A program made the position numbers and the translations under genes. The notes under the pieces were generated by a model that was given only the letters and a program-made list of their open reading frames with translations, was not told where the DNA came from and did not search any database. This document shows, one piece after another, positions 1-4,897 of a DNA stretch of 5,101 nucleotides. How positions within the stretch are numbered: position 1 is the stretch's first letter; each line of letters starts with the position of its first letter. Location of the stretch: assembly GCA_030744095.1 (NCBI GenBank), contig JASLRF010000518.1, positions 1 through 5,101 of the forward strand. The letters run 5' to 3'. The stretch comes from Pirellulaceae bacterium (GTDB taxonomy: Bacteria > Planctomycetota > Planctomycetia > Pirellulales > Pirellulaceae).

Positions 1-352
1 CGGGGATCGTGATCAGGAACGGATCCATCACTCGATTCATGCGTTTGTGGGCTAATGACTCGTAGATCGACTTGTTTCGTGCCGATTGGTCCCGTTGCAC
101 GACCCGCCGTTGGTTGTTGCGGATGATCACCAACTGCGGGCGCTCGTCCAGCCCCTCAACCAATTCGGAAACGGAAACCCCCAACGCTTTCGCGATGCCT
201 GCCAGTGCGGGCAGCGATGGCGTGACGCGGAAGTTCTCCACTTTCGACAACCAGCTACGCGTCAGGCCAGCCTGGGCGGCGACCTCTTCAACGGTTAATC
301 GTTGGTCGAGACGACGGCTCTTAATCCGCTGAGCAAGTTCTACCAGGTTCAT
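1..352 (-). CDS. XRE-family HTH transcriptional regulator, probably with a C-terminal cupin domain (partial, 3' end off the window)
   Basis: The minus strand reads open from an ATG at 352 to the left edge, giving the first 117 residues; the rest lies outside the window. Residues about 5-66 form a lambda-repressor-like (XRE) helix-turn-helix. The second helix lies around VEEVAAQAG (21-29) and the recognition helix around [11 protein letters not shown] (30-40), the usual 'A-x-x-x-G-[LV]-[ST]-x-x-x-[LI]-S-x-[IV]-E' pattern. It is followed by [22 protein letters not shown]. After the HTH comes a linker (about 71-117) with YESLA and PFLITIP, which resembles the entry to the cupin ligand-sensing domain of XRE-cupin regulators, but the cupin barrel itself is not in view. 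It lies 68 bp downstream of the transporter gene on the same strand, so it may be co-transcribed, although the gap holds its own candidate promoter. By position it probably controls this phosphonate locus (inference). No clear Shine-Dalgarno site precedes the ATG. DNA-binding family is well supported; ligand and targets are unknown. Confidence 0.88.
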   Translation of the reverse strand, partial: MNLVELAQRIKSRRLDQRLTVEEVAAQAGLTRSWLSKVENFRVTPSLPALAGIAKALGVSVSELVEGLDERPQLVIIRNNQRRVVQRDQSARNKSIYESLAHKRMNRVMDPFLITIP

Positions 353-370
353 AAAGCACCGTAAGCAAGA

Positions 371-410
371 TTGAACCAGTTTGATAATCAATTAACGCGT
401 TTTTGTTCAA
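371..410 (-). promoter_or_regulatory. Candidate promoter and inverted-repeat operator of the XRE regulator gene
   Basis: On the minus strand a -35-like TTGAAC (410-405) and a -10-like TATCAA (386-381) are 18 bp apart, placing a start point about 20 bp before the regulator's ATG. The -35 box is one arm of an inverted repeat, GTTCAA (405-410) with TTGAAC (371-376), whose other arm would fall near the transcription start. Inside it lies a smaller palindrome, TTGAT-A-ATCAA (381-391), over the -10 box. Such a layout would suit autoregulation by the downstream regulator, but this is inferred from hexamer matches of 4/6 each and short arms. Confidence 0.35.
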
Positions 411-420
411 TGTCGTCGTG

Positions 421-1683
421 TCACCGACGAACGGGCAGTGCAACGATCGCGCTACAAACACACGCCACGGCAACTACCACAAATACAAGACTCGTGTTGT
501 CATTCGTCTCAATGATCCACCCAATCAGCGGTTCACCAAGACCCGCGAACACATAGGCAAACGTGTTCATGATGCCAGTTCCTGTGCCTGCTCGCGCACG
601 ACCCAGCAGGTCTGGACAGAGAGCCCAGAACGCCGATTGAGGCCCGTAGGCAAAAAAGCCGGTCAAAAAGAGCACGGCAATGCCCACGGGATTGTCTTTG
701 GGACAGAAGAACATTCCAAGCGACGAAAGGGCGGCCAGCGTCATGAACAAAGCGATTACCGGTGAGCGTCTGGAATGAAACAGCCGGTCTGACAGCCAGC
801 CGCTGGTCATTGCGCCTAATGCCATTCCAATCGGTAGCGCAATGCTGATCCATTTTGTGTCGGAGTCCTTCCAATCTTCGCCAAGGAAGTGGACGGGCAC
901 CCACACCAGCAGGCCGTACCGGGCCATGTTTTGAAACCCTATCGCGACGGAGGCAAACAGGAACCGGACGTTCGTCAGGACATGCAAGTAGCGCTGACTT
1001 GAAGACGCACCAGACTCTCCGGCGCTGGTGACTGAAGAAGCGGATTCATCTTCAGTTTCGGTCAGAGGAAGAAACCCCAACTCCTCCGGCCGATCACGCA
1101 CGATCAGGTAATACGCGACGCCTCCGACAAGCAACAGTAGGACTGGCAGGCGAAAGATCCACCGCCAGCCGAGTTCAAGTTCCAGAATCAACGAGGAAGT
1201 CGTGAATGCCAACACGGATGACATACCGGCGGCAAAGACATACAGGCCGTAAACTTTGCCACGTTCACGATTACTCCACCAGTTCGAGAGGACACGGCTG
1301 CCTGGAGCCCAGCCCATTGATTGTGCATAGCCGTTAGCTGCCCAAGGCACGATGAGACTCGTGAAACTCGTGCCCCAACTGACAACCCAGTTTAGCCCGC
1401 ACGAGATAACCGCGCCGAGACTCATCATGCGACGCCCACCGAATTTGTCACCCAAATTCCCGTTAACTGCCTGCCCAACGGCATAGGCCCACAACAGTGC
1501 AGTGCTGACCCAGCCAAGCGTCCATTTGGAATATCCAAGCTCCTCTTGGATGCCGGGAATCGCAAAACCGAATGTCTGCCGGCCCGTGTAGAAGAAAAGG
1601 TAGCAGAACATTGTCGCCAGCAGCATTCGCCACTGTGCAACGCGGAACCGCCGCGTCTCGTGGCCGACCAGTCCTTTACCCAC
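421..1683 (-). CDS. MFS transporter of the organophosphate:phosphate antiporter (OPA/GlpT/UhpC) family, probable phosphonate or organophosphate carrier
   Basis: This is a polytopic inner-membrane carrier of about 420 residues with roughly 12 hydrophobic segments and a charged, Ser-rich central loop (about 208-231), typical of MFS proteins. OPA-family marks are clear: FFYTGRQTFGFAIP (30-43), NGNLGDKFGGRR (74-85), NGYAQSMGWAPGSRVLSNWW (117-136) then SNRERGK, and ARYGLLVWVP (254-263). The two arginines that bind phosphate in E. coli GlpT (Arg45 and Arg269) have apparent counterparts at Arg35 and Arg255, so a substrate with a phosphate or phosphonate group is likely. The start was set at GTG 1683 because GAGAGG sits 6 nt upstream. 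An in-frame TTG at 1719 would add 12 residues but has no well-placed Shine-Dalgarno site. It is divergent from the catabolic genes and followed by the XRE regulator. UhpC-like sensing is possible, but no kinase genes are visible. The family is certain; the phosphonate substrate is inferred from the neighbouring phnX. Confidence 0.87.
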   Translation of the reverse strand: MGKGLVGHETRRFRVAQWRMLLATMFCYLFFYTGRQTFGFAIPGIQEELGYSKWTLGWVSTALLWAYAVGQAVNGNLGDKFGGRRMMSLGAVISCGLNWVVSWGTSFTSLIVPWAANGYAQSMGWAPGSRVLSNWWSNRERGKVYGLYVFAAGMSSVLAFTTSSLILELELGWRWIFRLPVLLLLVGGVAYYLIVRDRPEELGFLPLTETEDESASSVTSAGESGASSSQRYLHVLTNVRFLFASVAIGFQNMARYGLLVWVPVHFLGEDWKDSDTKWISIALPIGMALGAMTSGWLSDRLFHSRRSPVIALFMTLAALSSLGMFFCPKDNPVGIAVLFLTGFFAYGPQSAFWALCPDLLGRARAGTGTGIMNTFAYVFAGLGEPLIGWIIETNDNTSLVFVVVAVACVCSAIVALPVRR

Positions 1684-1689
1684 GGCTTC

Positions 1690-1695
1690 CCTCTC
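1690..1695 (-). promoter_or_regulatory. Ribosome binding site deciding the transporter start
   Basis: GAGAGG on the minus strand lies 6 nt before GTG 1683. This is the best Shine-Dalgarno match near the 5' end of the transporter gene and argues for GTG 1683 over the longer TTG 1719 start. The GTG start leaves about 20 residues before the first membrane segment, which is normal for OPA carriers. Confidence 0.45.
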
Positions 1696-1750
1696 GTCGC
1701 TCGGGAAGGGCAGACGCAACCTTCGGTCCGCCCCGGCCGCCTTGCCATTG

Positions 1751-1779
1751 TTGACTTAGAATCACTATGTGTGTATCGT
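1751..1779 (+). promoter_or_regulatory. Candidate sigma70-type promoter for the Fe-ADH/ALDH/phnX arm
   Basis: TTGACT (1751-1756, 5/6 to the -35 consensus) and TATCGT (1774-1779, 4/6 to the -10 consensus) are separated by exactly 17 bp. Transcription would begin near 1786, about 168 nt before the ATG at 1954. It is the best match in the spacer, but recognised by eye only. Confidence 0.42.
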
Positions 1780-1803
1780 ACTGAACGTCCTGGCAACGTG
1801 CAA
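1775..1803 (-). promoter_or_regulatory. Candidate leftward promoter for the transporter, overlapping the rightward one
   Basis: On the minus strand TTGCAC (1803-1798, 3/6) and TACGAT (1780-1775, 4/6) are 17 bp apart. Its -10 box overlaps that of the rightward candidate within TATCGTA (1774-1780), so polymerase could not occupy both at once. The -35 match is weak. Confidence 0.28.
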
Positions 1804-1953
1804 TGCACGACTACGACGGAACAACCAACAGCGCTCTGCTCGTTGAATGAGCTGGCGGCGCTAGGCGCGGTCGTTTTTTCCCAGTGGCCCGACGCTAGCG
1901 CGTTCGGCTCAATGTTAGATTATGGTCTACCAGCGCGCCTGCCGATCAGAAAC

Positions 1954-3102
1954 ATGAATCAGATGGAACAACATGTCGTTCACTCGCGGGAAGGCGCTCT
2001 CGCTGAAGTTAGCGAGATTCTCGAACGAATCTCCGCAAGCCGGTTGTTCTTTGTCGTCGACGAGTCCGCTTATGCTGCCTCTGGAGCCGCCGAGATTCTG
2101 GAGCCCCATTTTCGCTCTTGTGCAGTCACACGGTTCTCGGGCTTTGAATTGAACCCGAAACTTCACGACATCGAGCGCGGCATCGAGCAAATCCGCGAGG
2201 CACATCCCGACTTGGTCGTCGCGTTGGGCGGCGGAACGGCGATTGACCTGGCCAAGCTGATTGGGACGTTGGCCGACCAGGATGTTTCCGCTCGCAAAAT
2301 CATCCTAGGCCAGGCTCGCATTGGGCGAGTTGGTCCGCCGCTCGTTGCAATCCCGACAACGGCCGGCACGGGGAGCGAGGCCACACATTTCGCTGTGGCC
2401 TATGTTGATGGTGCAAAATATTCGGTTGCAGACAACGCGCTGCTTCCTGACTTTGCGATCGTCGATCCGTCGCTCACTCACAGTTTGCCGGCCGGTGTCA
2501 CGGCGGCGACCGGACTGGACGCTTTCTGCCAGGCGATCGAGTCCATGTGGAGCGTTCACTCGACACCCGAATCTATCGGCTATGCGGACGAATCGATCCA
2601 GCTCGTGTGGCGACATCTCGCAGCGGCGGTTCAGCATCCTGATATTGATGACCGTCATGCGATGTGCAGGGCTGCGCATCTAGCCGGCAAGGCCATCAAT
2701 ATCTCCAGGACGACGGCTCCTCATGCGATCTCGTACACGATCACATCGCAGCTGGGCGTGCCTCACGGGTGTGCCGTTGCCCTCACTCTCGGCGCCGTCC
2801 TGGATTTTAATTGTCACGTCACAGAGGCGGACTGCAACGATTCTCGCGGCGCTGTGTATGTACGCAAGACCATCGACGACATCGCTGGCTTGCTCGGTTT
2901 CGAAACGTCCCTTGATGCGGAACGCGGCATCCAGAGCTTCGTGGCGTCGCTGGATTGTCCGACGCAACTGTCCGAAGTCGGCGTCACATCAGATGCACAG
3001 ATTGAGGAGATCGTCCAGCGCGTCAACGTCGAACGATTGGCCAACAATCCTCGCCGCCTTACGAACGAATCCTTGAGGGCGATTTTGACGTCGATCCGTT
3101 AG
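1954..3102 (+). CDS. Iron-containing alcohol dehydrogenase, probable phosphonoacetaldehyde reductase / 2-hydroxyethylphosphonate dehydrogenase
   Basis: A full-length group III Fe-ADH of 382 residues, the usual size. The N-terminal nucleotide-binding part carries GGGTAIDLAK (92-101) and PTTAGTGSEATHFA (134-147). The C-terminal helical part carries the metal site GLDAFCQAIES (187-197), TTAPHAISY (253-261) and PHGCAVALTLG (270-280). Asp189, His257 and His271 fit three of the four metal ligands known from FucO-type enzymes. The fourth position, normally His in GLDAxxHAIE, is Gln193. The phrases THFAVAYVDGAKYSVA and QAIESMWSV recall the phosphonate-associated branch (PhpC-like phosphonoacetaldehyde reductases). 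The likely reaction is phosphonoacetaldehyde + NAD(P)H to 2-hydroxyethylphosphonate, or the reverse in a catabolic setting. ATG 1954 was chosen because homology begins at once (QHVVHSREGAL); ATG 1963 and ATG 1912 are alternatives, and none has a convincing Shine-Dalgarno site. The family is certain. Substrate and direction are inferred; acetaldehyde reduction is an alternative. Confidence 0.88.
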   Translation: MNQMEQHVVHSREGALAEVSEILERISASRLFFVVDESAYAASGAAEILEPHFRSCAVTRFSGFELNPKLHDIERGIEQIREAHPDLVVALGGGTAIDLAKLIGTLADQDVSARKIILGQARIGRVGPPLVAIPTTAGTGSEATHFAVAYVDGAKYSVADNALLPDFAIVDPSLTHSLPAGVTAATGLDAFCQAIESMWSVHSTPESIGYADESIQLVWRHLAAAVQHPDIDDRHAMCRAAHLAGKAINISRTTAPHAISYTITSQLGVPHGCAVALTLGAVLDFNCHVTEADCNDSRGAVYVRKTIDDIAGLLGFETSLDAERGIQSFVASLDCPTQLSEVGVTSDAQIEEIVQRVNVERLANNPRRLTNESLRAILTSIR

Positions 3103-3155
3103 ACTCCTTATGATCGAAAACTCGTCGTATTTGAGTCAAGTTCTAGCGACGGGCA

Positions 3156-3174
3156 CCGACCGCAGGTTGGTCGG
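3156..3174 (+). other. Intercistronic hairpin 1
   Basis: Perfect 6-bp inverted repeat CCGACC (3156-3161) / GGTCGG (3169-3174) with a 7-nt loop, in the 163-bp spacer between the alcohol and aldehyde dehydrogenase genes. It has no T-tract after it, so it is not an intrinsic terminator. Confidence 0.5.
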
Positions 3175-3187
3175 GGAGCGGGTTAAT

Positions 3188-3241
3188 AAGACCGAGCGGT
3201 AGCTCGGATTGGTTCGAGGCCCTGCCTCGTTAGACGATCTT
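3188..3241 (+). other. Possible three-way-junction RNA element ahead of the aldehyde dehydrogenase
   Basis: Two perfect hairpins lie side by side: CCGAGC-GGTA-GCTCGG (3192-3207) and CGAGGC-CCT-GCCTCG (3215-3229). They are enclosed by a short pairing AAGA (3188-3191) with TCTT (3238-3241), extendable by one G-U pair. Together with hairpin 1 this fills most of the spacer with structure and ends 15 nt before the ribosome binding site of the next gene. It could be an mRNA stability or processing element, a translation-control leader, or a dispersed palindromic repeat. No known riboswitch class was recognised. Confidence 0.4.
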
Positions 3242-3256
3242 GAAACATTCAGACAC

Positions 3257-3262
3257 AAAGGA
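3257..3262 (+). promoter_or_regulatory. Ribosome binding site of the aldehyde dehydrogenase
   Basis: AAAGGA precedes ATG 3266 by only 3 nt and GTG 3272 by 9 nt. It supports a start here rather than at the in-frame TTG at 3209, which falls just past hairpin 2. The short spacing to ATG leaves GTG 3272 (two residues shorter) as a real alternative. Confidence 0.5.
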
Positions 3263-3265
3263 CTC

Positions 3266-4777
3266 ATGATTGTGACCGAATCCAATAGCTCCAGAATTCT
3301 GAAGAACTATGTCAACGGCCGCTGGTGTGAACCATCAGTGGATGAGTTTCTTGATGTGTGCAATCCGAGCAACGGGCAGATACTTGCCAAGGTGCCACTG
3401 TCAGGCGAGGCGGAGGTGAATCATGCCGTCTCGACGGCCCACACTGCGTTCGACTTATGGCGTCGTACTCCCGTTGCCCAGCGATGCGCACCTGTCCGGA
3501 GGCTGGCCGAGTTGTTGCGTGAGAACTTCGAAGTACTTTCTCGGCAAATCACCGAGGAGATGGGAAAGAGCCTGCCGGATGCCCGCGCGGAAATGAAACG
3601 GACCATCGAGAATGTGGACGTTGCCTGTGGGATGCCGACACTAATGCAAGGAGAAAACGTCACGAACTGCGCCGCTGGCATCGACGGCGAGGTCCTTCGT
3701 CTGCCGATTGGCGTGTTCGGCATGATTGCACCATTTAACTTCCCCGCGATGGTGCCATTCTGGTTCCTGCCTTATGCGATCGCCTCCGGGAATACCGTTG
3801 TGCTGAAGTGCTCCGAGCAAGTGCCCAGTACGATGCAGGCCCATTTCGCGCTGATCGACCAGTGCGGCTTCCCTCCGGGTGTGATCAACCTTGTCAACGG
3901 CGATAAGCGGGCTAGCCAAGCACTGGTTCAACATTCGGACGTCGACGGCATTTCATTTGTCGGATCGACGATCGTGGCTCGACAGATCGCTGAGATGTGC
4001 GCCCGCACGGGCAAACGCTGCCAGGCGTTCGGTTCGGCAAAGAACTATCTCGTCGTCATGCCGGACGCGAAGTTGGATCACGTTGTACAGAATATGCTGA
4101 CGAGTTGTCTTGGCTGTGCCGGACAGCGATGCATGGCCGCATCGGCGATCGCATGTGTCGGTGAAAAGACGTATCGGCAAGTGTGCGAGCAGTTCACCAC
4201 GGCCGCGGCAAAAGCCACGGTTGGCAATCCACTCGATCCAGATCTAACCGACGAAGAGCTCGTGATTGGACCTGTTATCAGCGCCGCCGCAAAACAACGC
4301 ATTGAAGGTCTGATCCAAGCCGGAGTCGACGAAGGTGCGACCTTATTGTTGGATGGCCGCGGTGCTGAGATTTCTGGATGCGAAAGAGGCCATTTCATCG
4401 GACCAACCGTGTTGGCCGATGTCCGACCTGGATCGATCCTGGAACGCACGGAGATCTTTGGCCCAGTCGTGATCCTGCTGAGATTCGATTCGCTGGACGA
4501 CGCCATTGCAACTATCAACCGCCACGAATTCGGCAATGGGGCTTCCATCTATACGCAAAACGGTTATTGGGCGCGCCAATTCAAGACCGAGACGCAAGCT
4601 GGAATGATTGGCATCAACGTCGGCATTCCCGCACCCGTCGCCTGCCTTCCGTTCGGGGGAATGAAAGGCAGCATCTTTGCCGACATCAAAGGGCAAAGCA
4701 AAGAGGTCGTCCGCTTCTTTACCGAGAGCAAGATTGTTACCCAGAGGTACTGGCCGGAAGAGGATGGCGTCGGCTGA
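3266..4777 (+). CDS. NAD-dependent aldehyde dehydrogenase of the methylmalonate-semialdehyde (MmsA, CoA-acylating) type
   Basis: A complete 503-residue ALDH, the normal length. Family motifs in order: NYVNGRW (14-20), APFNFPAMVPFWFLPYAIASGNTVVLK (155-181) with oxyanion Asn158 and cofactor Lys181, FVGST (231-235), AKNYLVVMPDA (258-268), GCAGQRCMAAS (283-293) with catalytic Cys289, EIFGPV (396-401) and LPFGGMKGS (461-469). MVPFWFLPYAIASGNT and AKNxxVVMPDA are marks of the MmsA branch, whose members form acyl-CoA. The general-base Glu of hydrolytic ALDHs is replaced by Ala254 in QAFGSAKN, as expected for that branch. Arg112 and Arg288 align by eye with the substrate-carboxylate arginines described for Bacillus MmsA. 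In this locus it may convert acetaldehyde released by PhnX to acetyl-CoA, or act on phosphonoacetaldehyde, which resembles malonate semialdehyde. It differs from usual MmsA in AFGSAKN (usually ALGGAKN) and GCAGQRC (usually GSAGERC). The family is certain; the substrate is not. Confidence 0.88.
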   Translation: MIVTESNSSRILKNYVNGRWCEPSVDEFLDVCNPSNGQILAKVPLSGEAEVNHAVSTAHTAFDLWRRTPVAQRCAPVRRLAELLRENFEVLSRQITEEMGKSLPDARAEMKRTIENVDVACGMPTLMQGENVTNCAAGIDGEVLRLPIGVFGMIAPFNFPAMVPFWFLPYAIASGNTVVLKCSEQVPSTMQAHFALIDQCGFPPGVINLVNGDKRASQALVQHSDVDGISFVGSTIVARQIAEMCARTGKRCQAFGSAKNYLVVMPDAKLDHVVQNMLTSCLGCAGQRCMAASAIACVGEKTYRQVCEQFTTAAAKATVGNPLDPDLTDEELVIGPVISAAAKQRIEGLIQAGVDEGATLLLDGRGAEISGCERGHFIGPTVLADVRPGSILERTEIFGPVVILLRFDSLDDAIATINRHEFGNGASIYTQNGYWARQFKTETQAGMIGINVGIPAPVACLPFGGMKGSIFADIKGQSKEVVRFFTESKIVTQRYWPEEDGVG

Positions 4778-4825
4778 ATCGTCAACACGATCCGTGAGAC
4801 GAGGAACAATACGTTTGATTCATTT

Positions 4826-4845
4826 CGGTGTCAAAAAAGACACCG
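4826..4845 (+). other. Perfect hairpin with A6 loop between ALDH and phnX
   Basis: CGGTGTC (4826-4832) pairs with GACACCG (4839-4845) around a loop of six A. It lies in the 120-bp spacer, 48 bp after the ALDH stop and 52 bp before the phnX start. There is no T-tract after the stem on the plus strand, so a standard terminator is unlikely. It may be a dispersed palindromic unit, a binding site or an mRNA processing/stability element. Confidence 0.5.
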
Positions 4846-4881
4846 TATCTGATCGCAAGACCATAACTTCAGAATTTCAAA

Positions 4882-4886
4882 AAGGA
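4882..4886 (+). promoter_or_regulatory. Ribosome binding site of phnX
   Basis: AAGGA lies 11 nt before ATG 4898. The nearer ATG at 4887 reads into a stop after four codons, so 4898 is the start. Confidence 0.45.
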
Positions 4887-4897
4887 ATGCCCGTACG

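Larger units (their letters stand above)
1684..1953. other. Divergent control region between transporter and alcohol dehydrogenase
   Basis: This 270-bp stretch separates the two gene arms. Open frames cross it, but none encodes a recognisable domain. It holds candidate promoters in both directions (described separately). It also holds the sequence CGCTAG twice (1859-1864 and 1893-1898, 34 bp apart). The second copy is part of the 8-bp perfect palindrome CGCTAGCG (1893-1900). A short GC stem, GCGC-TAG-GCGC (1858-1868), is followed five bases later by six T (1874-1879). The repeats could be operator half-sites for the locus regulator. The candidate rightward transcript would carry a leader of about 170 nt. 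Confidence 0.5.

Noticed and set aside
403..765. Plus-strand open frames over the transporter 3' end
   Set aside because: They are antisense to the well-supported transporter gene and show no domain pattern.
1858..1879. Possible intrinsic terminator/attenuator: GCGC-TAG-GCGC followed by T6
   Set aside because: The stem is only 4 bp and the T-tract starts five bases away, so it is too weak to call as a terminator.
1546..1953. N-terminal extension of the Fe-ADH reading frame to an ATG at 1546
   Set aside because: It would run antisense through the 5' end of the transporter gene and the promoter region, adds 136 residues without family similarity, and gives a protein far longer than Fe-ADHs.
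3181..3232. tRNA-like sequence: GAGCGGTAGCTC resembles a D-arm and GGTTCGAGGCC a T-loop
   Set aside because: Only a few bases separate the two arms, leaving no room for an anticodon arm, and there is no acceptor stem.
3209..3265. TTG start of the ALDH at 3209
   Set aside because: The added 19 residues are encoded by hairpin sequence, have no Shine-Dalgarno site, and lie before the usual MmsA N-terminus; AAAGGA supports 3266 or 3272.
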